Assembly: GCA_964512045.1 (NCBI GenBank)
Contig: CAZEJK010000300.1
Location: forward strand, 1-6,048
Source: CAZEJK01 sp964512045
GTDB taxonomy: Bacteria; Acidobacteriota; Thermoanaerobaculia; Thermoanaerobaculales; Sulfomarinibacteraceae
Direction of reading: 5' to 3'
DNA: 6,048 nucleotides
The notes under the pieces were generated by a model that did not search any database, had not been told where the DNA came from, and worked only from the letters and a program-made list of their open reading frames with translations. Position 1 is the stretch's first letter. Each line of letters opens with the position of its first letter. This document shows, in pieces, positions 1 through 5,125 of this stretch. The translations under genes and the position numbers were made by a program.

Positions 1-416
1 ATACCTGTAAGGAGTTACACCCTCTGCTACCGGTGGAAAGCGTAGGACAAGGACAGATGGGGGGATATCCACCAACGGTCAGTGCGCGATCTCTCCGCTC
101 GCCGTGTTCTGCGCTGGATTCGATCTGTGCCGATCAGTGCCACGTATCCCAGAGCTGCAAAGTCGTTGGTTGAGGGTCCAAGATTCAAGGGATCAAGTGC
201 TTGCGACCTTTAGAACAATGGGATGCGTGGCACCAGGTGCTTGTCACCTTGCTTGACGCTCATACCTGCTTATGGGATTTTGGAATTGGGTGTTCACTTC
301 CCATTATTCGGGGTGTGAAACTCGATCGCTCAAACAGCCGGTACTCGTCGTCGGTCGTGGTCGCGAGAGCGATCTCGGGCTGATGGGATGTGGGTGTTCT
401 CGAAACAAAGGGGGAG
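1..416. other. Non-coding stretch, no supportable gene
   Basis: No reading frame in this stretch on either strand looks like a protein. The short open frames stop often and have no ribosome binding site or recognisable motif. The part around 180-330 is less GC-rich than the rest of the window, as expected for an intergenic or promoter region ahead of the secreted-protein gene at 420. It contains an imperfect 16-bp direct repeat (195-210 and 235-250) and a small inverted repeat CGAGA/TCTCG (364-377). I see no tRNA, rRNA or transposase here. Confidence 0.6.
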
Positions 417-419
417 ATG

Positions 420-980
420 ATGGGAATCGATTGCCGCAGAACCTTCTGTGTTCTTCTGTCCACCGCAGGGCTTGCCCTGGCCGTGCCGTTCGCGGCCGCC
501 GACTACACGATCAGCCAGGAGACCTCGGTTGGCGGCGGCAGCGGAGGCTACCACGGCCAGTCGTTTACCGCGGTCGATTCGGGCCTGCTGACCCAGGTCG
601 ACGTCGAGCTCGGCGAGTTCAATACGTGCCAAGCGATCGATCTGAGGATCTACGCCGGCGACCAGAGCCCGAACGACGCCGGGCTCGCGTTGGTCAGCGG
701 ATGGCAGAGTCTGGCCTCCCCGTACACCGGGTGGCAGATCCTCGTGCCGTCGTCACCGGTGCAGGTCGACGCGGGGTCGCAGTACACCTTCGAGCTCGTT
801 GGCGGCACGTGCAGCGGGGCCTTCCAAGTCAGCATCCAGACTTCGGACGTGTACGCGGGCGGTGCAGGAGCTCGAGACGCTCGGGCTCGCTCCCGGTCGG
901 TTGCTCACCGAGCAGCTGCCCGACCTGGCTGGCACCGTAACCGACGCGCATCAGCCGGTGGTGCACACTCACCTGCGTAA
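420..980 (+). CDS. Secreted beta-sandwich-like protein, truncated with an out-of-frame tail
   Basis: The start is the second of two adjacent ATGs (417 and 420). The AAAGGGGG tract at 407-414 sits at a workable distance from the ATG at 420. Residues 1-27 form a typical Sec signal peptide: arginines at 6-7, a hydrophobic core to about residue 24, and an Ala-Ala-Ala cleavage site before Asp28. The mature part is rich in Gly, Ser, Thr and Val with alternating hydrophobic residues. It contains LRIYAGD and GWQ.L..SSPVQVDAGSQYTFEL, as seen in extracellular jelly-roll or beta-sandwich modules. Two cysteines (about 70 and 131) could pair. Homologous modules usually go on after a motif like DVYAGG; here the recognisable sequence ends at that motif (about base 863). 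The remaining ~38 residues are Arg/Ala-rich and come from reading the next gene fragment out of frame. The protein is therefore a 5' gene fragment. Its exact function is unknown; an extracellular or surface role is inferred. Confidence 0.65.
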   Translation: MGIDCRRTFCVLLSTAGLALAVPFAAADYTISQETSVGGGSGGYHGQSFTAVDSGLLTQVDVELGEFNTCQAIDLRIYAGDQSPNDAGLALVSGWQSLASPYTGWQILVPSSPVQVDAGSQYTFELVGGTCSGAFQVSIQTSDVYAGGAGARDARARSRSVAHRAAARPGWHRNRRASAGGAHSPA

Positions 981-1335
981 GCTCGGCTCTGCGCTCGGCA
1001 CGATCGTCTACCTGGTCGATGCGTTGCAAGAGCTGCCCCGCGACCACCATCGCGGCAACGTCAACCCCTGCGCCACCAACGGCGCACCGTCGGCGGACCG
1101 TATCCTCGGCTGCCACCGGCTCGTCGGCGAGGCGCTGACTGCGATCCGCACCGCGCTCGCCGGGCTTTTGCTGCGTCGTCATGCCGAGCTCCTGCACCAG
1201 GTCCTGCTGCAGCGCTTGCCGGCCGTCGGTCTTCGCTCGACCGGCCTCGCGCTCGCGTTCGCGGGCGACGGCGCCGGCGGGTACGACAGCAGCTGCGACT
1301 GCGACTGCCCGTGCGACTGCCAGGAGCGGTGCCGC
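847..1335 (+). pseudogene. DUF5685-like protein, C-terminal fragment
   Basis: Read from 847, this frame gives a helical protein of about 160 residues without a start codon. Its central part, LGTIVYLVDALQELPRDHHR followed by GNVNPC, matches the DUF5685 pattern I remember: a Leu-Gly-x-x-x-Tyr-Leu-x-Asp-Ala core, an acidic/basic pair, then Gly-x-x-Asn-Pro. A later helix, IRTALAGLLLRRHAELLHQV, also fits. The end is a cysteine-rich tail of Cys-Asp repeats (1294-1320; CDCDCPCDC), which some members of this family carry. The N-terminal half that normally holds the first Cys motifs is missing, and the fragment is joined to the secreted-protein gene in a different frame. The frame stays open to 1809, but beyond about 1335 it only runs antisense to intron sequence and is not a protein. 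DUF5685 function is not established. The assignment comes from remembered motif spacing, not a search. Confidence 0.55.
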
Positions 1336-1567
1336 CTCCACACTTCCACACATGTGCACATCGGTGCGTCGCACCGCGTTGTGGTGTCGTGGCGAACCCG
1401 GTGGTCGCTGTGCGAGGGGATGAACCCCTCGCCACGAGAAGAGGGTGCGGGGAGGGTTTGGATGGCTGCGTGTTCTCCGCGAGGTCAATCCTGCGGACGG
1501 GACGTCCGCGTTCCCTTTGGGTTTCGAAGGCCCAGCCGGGGCAGTCTGCGTGCTCGCGGACCTGCAC
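1336..1567. other. Non-coding segment with hairpins, 3' flank of the intron relic
   Basis: This stretch lies between the DUF5685 fragment and the intron 3' end. On the minus strand it is the 3' exon side of the intron. No convincing protein is seen on either strand. It is rich in inverted repeats: CGGTGCG-T-CGCACCG at 1362-1376; GCGAGGGG-ATGAA-CCCCTCGC at 1412-1432; and GCGGAC-GGGAC-GTCCGC at 1493-1509. A second arm, TCGTGGCGA (1388-1396), can pair with TCGCCACGA (1429-1437) and competes with the 1412-1432 hairpin. None is followed by a T-run, so I do not call a terminator. Confidence 0.5.
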
Positions 1568-1646
1568 ATAGGGGTAGGGAGAGCCGGTTGTTACCCCGGC
1601 TCCCCCTCCCTCCGAACCGTGCGTGCGGTTTTCCCGCACACGGCTC
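1568..1646 (-). ncRNA. Group II intron 3' end: domains V and VI
   Basis: Read on the minus strand, 1646 down to 1614 has the conserved form of group II intron domain V. It begins GAGCCGTG with the catalytic AGC, has a GAAA-capped stem of GCGG/CCGC type, and closes with CACGGTTC. Domain VI follows. GAGCCGG (1602-1596) pairs with CCGGCTC (1587-1581) under a GGTAACAA loop, and the lower stem pairs 1603-1607 with 1580-1576 and 1608-1610 with 1574-1572. This leaves A1575 bulged as the branch-point adenosine. The intron ends in TAT at 1568, seven bases after that A, as the family requires. The 3' exon would start at 1567. The maturase stop codon lies just upstream, which is the usual order. Everything 5' of the last part of the ORF is missing, so the intron cannot splice as found. 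Confidence 0.85.
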
Positions 1647-1659
1647 TCCGGTTGGTGGT

Positions 1660-1872
1660 TCACCTGCGAGAGGACTGACACGCCGCCTCATGGGCTGCTT
1701 TGAGGGAGAACAGCCCATGATCGGCGAAGAAGGCATTTGGCCAGCGATTATGATCGCGGCCGTGACCGCGCCCCTTCCGCTTACGCCGGCGTCTCAGGAT
1801 GCCACGTAAGCGCATCCTGATCCACTGATCCAACGGCTTGAACGTGGTCTTGTGGCTGTGCTTGAGCGCTAG
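1660..1872 (-). pseudogene. ltrA: Group II intron reverse transcriptase/maturase, C-terminal remnant
   Basis: The minus-strand frame ending in TGA at 1662-1660 encodes the last ~70 residues of a group II intron-encoded protein. Family signatures visible are LKHSHKTTFKPLDQWIRMRL, an Arg/Lys-rich RRRRKRKGRGHGRDH linker, then NRWPNAFFADHGLFSL and a short tail ending CQSSRR. In full-length members (roughly 400-600 residues) this is the DNA-binding end after the maturase X domain; no HNH endonuclease domain follows. The reverse transcriptase fingers and palm, including the YADD motif, are gone. The gene stops 13 bases before domain V, as in intact introns. The upstream side breaks near 1866-1876 into insertion-sequence-like DNA, and the exact break is uncertain by about ten bases. 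The fragment is non-functional. The ltrA symbol is given only as the family name. Confidence 0.85.
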
Positions 1873-2057
1873 CCAGAACTGACCCCCCGTTGCTCACGAA
1901 AACTGACCCAGTAGGGAGTTGAGGCGACGCCTGTCGGCTGGCGATGGCTGCAGCATGGTGAATGGCCAGGGCGAAGCCGTGCAGCATCTGTCGGAAGTGG
2001 TTCCAGCCGGACGCTCGAGTAGGGGCGCGGCAGAAGACGTGCTCGAAGGAGTGCAGT
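1873..2057 (+). mobile_element. Possible insertion-sequence end (IS21-like), truncated
   Basis: Starting just past the intron remnant, the 9-mer AACTGACCC occurs at 1877-1885 and again at 1901-1909, 24 bp apart, in the contexts CCAGAACTGACCCCC and GAAAACTGACCCAG. Spaced repeats of a GGGTCAGTTTT-type sequence near the terminus are a feature I associate with IS21-family ends. After about 50 bp of leader comes a small Cys4 ORF (1962), then the segment breaks at about 2052-2060 into a GxxExxY gene fragment. No transposase (istA/istB) coding sequence, opposite end or target duplication is present. The family assignment is therefore tentative. What is directly visible is a repeat-bearing end and a truncated small ORF. 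Confidence 0.4.
1962..2057 (+). pseudogene. Cys4 zinc-finger small protein, N-terminal fragment
   Basis: From the ATG at 1962 the frame reads MARAKPCSICRKWFQPDARV and on to a second cysteine pair. The pattern is C7-x2-C10-x16-C27-x3-C31, consistent with a four-cysteine zinc-binding fold. The WF.P..RVG.RQ stretch between the pairs is one I recognise from small hypothetical proteins often encoded near transposases; this is memory, not a search. Such proteins normally continue with an Arg-rich segment. Here the frame instead runs into sequence antisense to the GxxExxY fragment after about residue 32, so only the finger remains. It stays open to 2267, but that part is not a natural protein. I see no clear ribosome binding site. 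Function is unknown; a role linked to the surrounding mobile element is inferred from position only. Confidence 0.5.
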
Positions 2058-2131
2058 GACGGACCACCAAGGGTCCGATGCACCTCGATCGCCGCCGCCA
2101 CGACCACCTTGCTGATCTCGTTCTCGGTCAT
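2058..2131 (-). pseudogene. GxxExxY-family protein, N-terminal fragment
   Basis: On the minus strand an ATG at 2131-2129 opens MTENEISKVVVAAAIEVHRT followed by LGGP. This is the characteristic start of GxxExxY proteins (Pfam PF13366), which are normally about 120-130 residues. The sequence that should follow (LLESVYEEAL-like, then the G-x-x-E-x-x-Y core) is absent. The family match ends at about residue 24-26, where the frame enters the Cys4/insertion-sequence-like segment and continues as chimeric sequence to 1781. A strong AAGGAG ribosome binding site (2144-2139) lies seven bases before the ATG, so the translation start survived although the gene did not. The function of GxxExxY proteins is not well established; they are often found scattered in environmental genomes. 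The fragment is certainly incomplete. Confidence 0.75.
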
Positions 2132-2271
2132 TCAACTTCTCCTTGCGCCCTCGCGCCGTGGCTCCTTTGCGTTGATTAGGTCCGAGAACCTACCACTCCC
2201 AGCGGTCAGCACCCCCCGAGCATGCCCCTCTGTCTGGCTCCGGCTCGTCCGGTTTATGCAGCAGTAGGTGC

Positions 2272-2299
2272 TTGCACGGCGGCCCCCGGTTTCTATACT
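2272..2299 (+). promoter_or_regulatory. Sigma-70-type promoter placed for a leaderless mRNA
   Basis: A -35 box TTGCAC (2272-2277) and a -10 box TATACT (2294-2299) are separated by 16 bp. The -10 ends six bases before the ATG at 2306, so transcription would be expected to begin at or next to the start codon. No Shine-Dalgarno sequence lies between the -10 and the ATG. This is the usual layout of leaderless genes in Actinomycetota and some other phyla. Confidence 0.7.
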
Positions 2300-2305
2300 G
2301 GTTCC

Positions 2306-3019
2306 ATGACGTTTCGAGACCGTCTTCTGGCCAGCTTGCGAGCGCTGCAACCTGTGTTGGCCATCGAGGGTGTTCTGGTGATCGGATCGGAGGTTCCGAA
2401 CCTTCTACAGGATGAGGCTGCCTCCACTCTTGTGGTGTCGCAGGATGTGAACATCGGCGTGCCTGTGGATCGTCACGACGATGTCAAGCGCGCGCTTTCA
2501 GAGGTGACGGGACTGGCGCCCTCGGTCGAAGAGCCTTCCGTTTGGGTGGCGGGTGACGTCGATCTGCTCGAGGTGAACTTTGTTGGGATGGATCCGAAGC
2601 TGACAGACCCAGCCGAGACGTACATCCTGAACGACCCGGTCCTGCCGTTGCTCGTCTTTGCCCATCTCTCGCTGATGCGTCCCGGAACGACGATCGAGGT
2701 CGATGGAGTACTGGTTCCGTTGCCCCGCCCCGCAGGCCTCATTCTCGAGAAGCTGTTGACCGATCGCTCCGGAGAGAAGGGAGAGCGGGACCTTCTCGTG
2801 GTGATCGGTGCGCTCCTCGAGGCCTCAGCAGACGATCTTGCAGAGCTGGAGCAGCTGTACTGGCAGCTTCCGGAGGAGTATCGGTACGCCGTCCGGTCCA
2901 ACCTGACAATCCTCTCGTTGCTGCGGCCACACAACGAGATGCCAGACCCAACTGCCCACCGTGAGCTCGTGAGGCGCCTCCTGTACCGGTTGGAGGCAGA
3001 GCCGGCCGATGGGGGGTGA
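2306..3019 (+). CDS. Nucleotidyltransferase-fold protein (GSU2403/NTP_transf_8-like)
   Basis: This 237-residue cytoplasmic protein has the layout of nucleotidyltransferase-fold proteins of the GSU2403/NTP_transf_8 or AbiEii-like kind. A short N-terminal helix leads to VLVIGS (Gly27-Ser28), then a strand VVSQDVNIGV, where the metal-binding D-x-D would sit, then VDLLEVNF with a third acid (Asp86). The C-terminal half has a helical PAGLILEKLL..R..K.ERDLL segment (142-164), typical of these families. The second position of the presumed D-x-D is Asn49 rather than Asp, so catalytic activity is uncertain. The ATG at 2306 is chosen because the -10 box lies just upstream; an in-frame ATG at 2222 would put the promoter inside the gene and lacks a ribosome binding site. 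The end overlaps the next gene by 11 bp. Members of the broader fold include antitoxin or toxin partners, but the substrate here cannot be told. Confidence 0.75.
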   Translation: MTFRDRLLASLRALQPVLAIEGVLVIGSEVPNLLQDEAASTLVVSQDVNIGVPVDRHDDVKRALSEVTGLAPSVEEPSVWVAGDVDLLEVNFVGMDPKLTDPAETYILNDPVLPLLVFAHLSLMRPGTTIEVDGVLVPLPRPAGLILEKLLTDRSGEKGERDLLVVIGALLEASADDLAELEQLYWQLPEEYRYAVRSNLTILSLLRPHNEMPDPTAHRELVRRLLYRLEAEPADGG

Positions 3020-3359
3020 TCTCGAACGTCGTGCGCGCCAGGTCCGCGGCCGCGCGGCAGTCCGTGCCTGGGAGTACCGCCAACGCAACCTTTCGAGAGG
3101 CGTGTGGTACCGCCTCCGGCGGCTGCTGGTCGATGCTCGCGAGTGCTGGGAGATCTCGTCTTCTGAGGCGGAGCGTCTTGTCGTCGAAGGGCATGAGCCC
3201 GAGCCGGTCGGCAGCGAGCTGCAGCCGCCAAAGCAAATCTTCGTGGTCGGTGACGATCGCTGTGCCGCGATCGAGGATCGTCGTCAGCTCGACGTGCGCC
3301 TGTCGAGCGAGCTGCTCGCCGCGACGCACCTCGTGCTGGTGCCGTTCGAGTCGCGTTGA
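3009..3359 (+). CDS. Uncharacterised small protein coupled to the nucleotidyltransferase-fold gene
   Basis: The ATG at 3009 lies within the end of the preceding gene (11-bp overlap). A GGAGG at 2992-2996 is rather far upstream, so translation is probably coupled. The product is 116 residues. Residues 5-45 are strongly basic and helical, with many Arg and WEYRQRNLSRGVWYRLRRLL. Residues 47-70 have the acidic/hydrophobic pattern of a further helix. The C-terminal half (EPEPVGSELQPPKQIFVVGD, then VRL..ELLAA.HLVLVPFE) looks like beta strands. No signal peptide or membrane segment is seen. I do not recognise a named family. The codon use and protein-like pattern, together with the overlap, argue that it is real and works with its partner. 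The basic N-terminus could bind nucleic acid. A toxin-antitoxin or regulator role is possible but unproven. Confidence 0.65.
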   Translation: MGGDLERRARQVRGRAAVRAWEYRQRNLSRGVWYRLRRLLVDARECWEISSSEAERLVVEGHEPEPVGSELQPPKQIFVVGDDRCAAIEDRRQLDVRLSSELLAATHLVLVPFESR

Positions 3360-3370
3360 ACCGACGGTTC
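3358..3370. repeat. Palindrome between convergent genes
   Basis: GAACCG-A-CGGTTC lies exactly in the 15-bp gap between the stop codons of two converging genes, overlapping the first stop. As RNA it would form a 5-bp stem with a 3-base loop. It has no T-run on either side. It may be a weak bidirectional terminator or a chance palindrome. Confidence 0.3.
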
Positions 3371-3374
3371 GTTG

Positions 3375-4094
3375 CTACGCGTCGGCGGCGTGCGAGATGA
3401 CGTCGTCCAGTGCCCAGTCGACGGCGCGCTGCGCGTGGATCGTGGTCGTATCGAGGAGCGGGAGCGGGACGTCCTCGGACCTGACCAGCAGCGGAATCTC
3501 GGTGCAGCCGAGGATCACCGCCTCGGCGCCGCGGGAGCGCAGGTCCTCGATGACCTGCACGAACGCGTCGCGGGAGCTGTCGCGGATGACTCCGCAGCAG
3601 AGCTCGTCGTAGATCACCTGGTGGACCGCGGCGCGTTGCTCCGCGAGGGGGACCAGCACCGAAAGGCCGTGCTGGTCCTCGAGGCGACCGCGATAGAACT
3701 CCTGCTCCATCGTGAACCGGGTGCCGAGAAGCCCGAGCGTGGACACGCCCATGGCGCGTGCGGCATCGGCTGTGGCATCTGCGATGTGGAGCAACGGGAT
3801 GCCGATCGCGCGCTCAATCGAGGGTGCCAGCTTGTGCATCGTGTTCGTGCAGATGACGAGGAAGTCGGCGCCTGCTGCCTCGATCCGTTGTGCGGCGGCG
3901 GACAACGTCGCTGCAGCCGCGTCCCAGTCGCCGCGGTGCTGCATCGCCTCGATCGGCTGGAAGTCGACGCTGTACAGCACGAGCTCCGCCGAGTGCAGCC
4001 CGCCGAGCCGGCCGCGCACCTCCTCGTTGATGCACCGATAGTAGGTCTCGGTGGACTCCCAGCTCATGCCGCCGAGCAAACCGATCGTCTTCAT
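3375..4094 (-). CDS. Aspartate/glutamate racemase family protein (YgeA/RacX type)
   Basis: This 239-residue cytosolic enzyme belongs to the PLP-independent aspartate/glutamate racemase family. It interconverts L- and D-amino acids by a two-base mechanism. It starts MKTIGLLGGMSWESTETYYR, which closely resembles E. coli YgeA as I remember it. The two catalytic regions are both present: CTNTMHK (Cys82-Thr83) and LGCTEIPLL (Cys197). HIADAT and GLLGTRFTMEQ are also conserved. Length matches the family (about 230). The start at 4094 has a clear GGGGAGG ribosome binding site five bases upstream; a longer in-frame start at 4124 is less likely. In E. coli the enzyme uses Thr83 and Cys197 and favours L-Glu/L-Asp; the same residues are here, but specificity is inferred. 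Possible roles are D-amino acid supply for the cell wall or amino acid metabolism. It lies 81 bp downstream of the winged-helix gene on the same strand. Confidence 0.92.
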   Translation of the reverse strand: MKTIGLLGGMSWESTETYYRCINEEVRGRLGGLHSAELVLYSVDFQPIEAMQHRGDWDAAAATLSAAAQRIEAAGADFLVICTNTMHKLAPSIERAIGIPLLHIADATADAARAMGVSTLGLLGTRFTMEQEFYRGRLEDQHGLSVLVPLAEQRAAVHQVIYDELCCGVIRDSSRDAFVQVIEDLRSRGAEAVILGCTEIPLLVRSEDVPLPLLDTTTIHAQRAVDWALDDVISHAADA

Positions 4095-4175
4095 GGCACC
4101 TCCCCTGCTGCGTCCGATGGTCATCGCGTGAACGGCACCACCGGAGAGCCGTCTCGGCTGCGATTCGGAGCGGTG

Positions 4176-4388
4176 TCAGGTCTTGAGCTTGTAACCGATG
4201 ACGCCTGCGGCGGCGCCGGCAGCCATGATCTTGCCCTCCGCCTCGAGCTCGCCGAGGATCTTCATCGCCTCGCGACGTTTGAGCCCGATCTTGCTGATGA
4301 TCCGTCCCGGGACCTCCACGCCCTTGCCAGGCACCTCGGCGAGGATGTCGAGGATCTGCTGCTTGATCTCCTCGTTGCTGTCAGCCAT
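4176..4388 (-). CDS. Small winged helix-turn-helix protein
   Basis: The product is 70 residues and very compact. Helix 1 (EEIKQQILDILAEV, about 6-19) is followed by a turn with VEVPGRIISKIGL, a recognition-type helix (KRREAMKILGELEAEGKI, about 37-54) and a hydrophobic wing (AAGVIGYKLKT). This arrangement of three helices and a beta wing is that of winged-helix DNA-binding domains. No second, ligand-binding domain is present, so it may be a simple dimeric regulator or a protein-protein module. ATG at 4388 is chosen because a GGAGGAGG site lies just upstream; a longer in-frame start at 4433 adds 15 low-complexity residues and is less likely. It is upstream of the racemase gene on the same strand with an 81-bp gap, so co-transcription is possible. 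The target is unknown. Confidence 0.75.
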   Translation of the reverse strand: MADSNEEIKQQILDILAEVPGKGVEVPGRIISKIGLKRREAMKILGELEAEGKIMAAGAAAGVIGYKLKT

Positions 4389-4533
4389 CTCGTTGCCTCC
4401 TCCGCGCTCGGGATCTGTACGTGCCCAGCTCATCGCGTCATGAGCGGTGCGCGCGTAGTGCTCCCCTCCTGGAACGGTAGCACAGACCGGTTGGGGGGCG
4501 GTGTCGCTGGCTCGAGACCGGCGGGCACCGACG

Positions 4534-4938
4534 CTACAGCCCTCGGGGGACGATGATCAGCGCCTCGCCGGTGACTGCAGCGGTTCCATCCGAGCGAGTA
4601 ACGACAGTGTCGATGCGGGCACGGCCCTTCTCCAGACGCTCGCGGATGGTCACGGTCACCGTGACGGTGTCGTGGACCAGCACTGGCGCCGTGAACGCCA
4701 GCTCCTGTGAGACGTAGATGGTGCCCTCTCCGGGAAAGTGGCGCCCGAGCACCCGCGAGATCAGGCTGGCGAGGAACATCCCGTGCACGATGTTCGCCTC
4801 GAACCGTGTCCCCTGCACGTACGCCGGATCGATGTGGATCGGGTTGTCGTCGCCCGTCAGCTCGGCAAACGAGCGCACCTGCTCTGCGGTGAACGTGTGC
4901 TCCAACGAGTAGCTGTCTCCTGCGCGTAATGGCTCCAT
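4534..4938 (-). CDS. MaoC-like (R)-specific enoyl-CoA hydratase (PhaJ type)
   Basis: This single hot-dog-fold protein of 134 residues has the hydratase-2 signature GDDNPIHID (29-37), where Asp30 and His35 correspond to the catalytic Asp and His of PhaJ. IVHGMFLASLISRVLG (50-65) and GEGTIYVSQELAFTAPV then match PhaJ from Aeromonas as I remember it, and the usual length is the same. The reaction would be reversible hydration of trans-2-enoyl-CoA to (R)-3-hydroxyacyl-CoA, in fatty acid breakdown or polyhydroxyalkanoate supply. No PHA synthase or other fatty acid gene is in the window, so the pathway is not fixed; MaoC proteins also act on other enoyl-CoA compounds. The start at 4938 has a GAGGGGG ribosome binding site (4950-4944). 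About 145 bp separate it from the downstream winged-helix gene on the same strand, and co-transcription is uncertain. Confidence 0.9.
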   Translation of the reverse strand: MEPLRAGDSYSLEHTFTAEQVRSFAELTGDDNPIHIDPAYVQGTRFEANIVHGMFLASLISRVLGRHFPGEGTIYVSQELAFTAPVLVHDTVTVTVTIRERLEKGRARIDTVVTRSDGTAAVTGEALIIVPRGL

Positions 4939-4971
4939 CGGGACCCCCTCGTGGTCGTCGGTCTCACGGCT

Positions 4972-4984
4972 AGCGTACTACGCT
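4972..4984. repeat. 13-bp palindrome upstream of the MaoC-like gene
   Basis: AGCGTA-C-TACGCT is a perfect inverted repeat 34 bp before the MaoC-like start codon. It lies where a promoter or operator would be expected. On the minus strand it contains TACGCT, which fits a loose TAnnnT -10 pattern. An operator role is inferred only from symmetry and place. Confidence 0.35.
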
Positions 4985-5125
4985 CCGCGTGGTGCGGGCT
5001 GCCGACACAGCTCGTGAGGCATGTGGCCCGCGAGCAGCTGCCACGACCGGGTAGCCGCGATGTGCAGTGGGCACGACGAAAGAATATCTAGCACTCGTCA
5101 TGTGTGGTACGTTGAGTGTACAACT

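Noticed and set aside
253..281. Promoter TTGACG-N17-GATTTT ahead of the secreted protein
   Set aside because: The -35 is good but the -10 matches poorly, and the start codon is about 140 bp away.
1412..1432. Rho-independent terminator
   Set aside because: The stem is perfect, but no T-run follows on either strand.
829..1569. A 246-codon minus-strand open frame
   Set aside because: It is antisense to the DUF5685-like fragment, rich in Arg/Ala with no motif, and typical of GC-rich shadow frames.
799..1809. A 336-codon plus-strand open frame as one gene
   Set aside because: Only about 847-1335 reads like a protein. The rest is the end of the secreted gene out of frame and antisense to the group II intron.
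2222..2305. Upstream ATG as start of the nucleotidyltransferase-fold protein
   Set aside because: It lacks a ribosome binding site, and the added 28 residues would cover the -35 and -10 boxes.
2473..3231. A 252-codon minus-strand open frame
   Set aside because: It is Arg/Ser/Pro-rich shadow sequence opposite the nucleotidyltransferase-fold gene.
3372..4556. A 394-codon plus-strand open frame
   Set aside because: It is antisense to the racemase and winged-helix genes, both of which have clear family motifs and ribosome binding sites.
5088..5118. CIRCE (HrcA) operator, suggested by TAGCACTC and GAGTG
   Set aside because: The spacer is about 17 bases instead of 9 and the second arm is incomplete.
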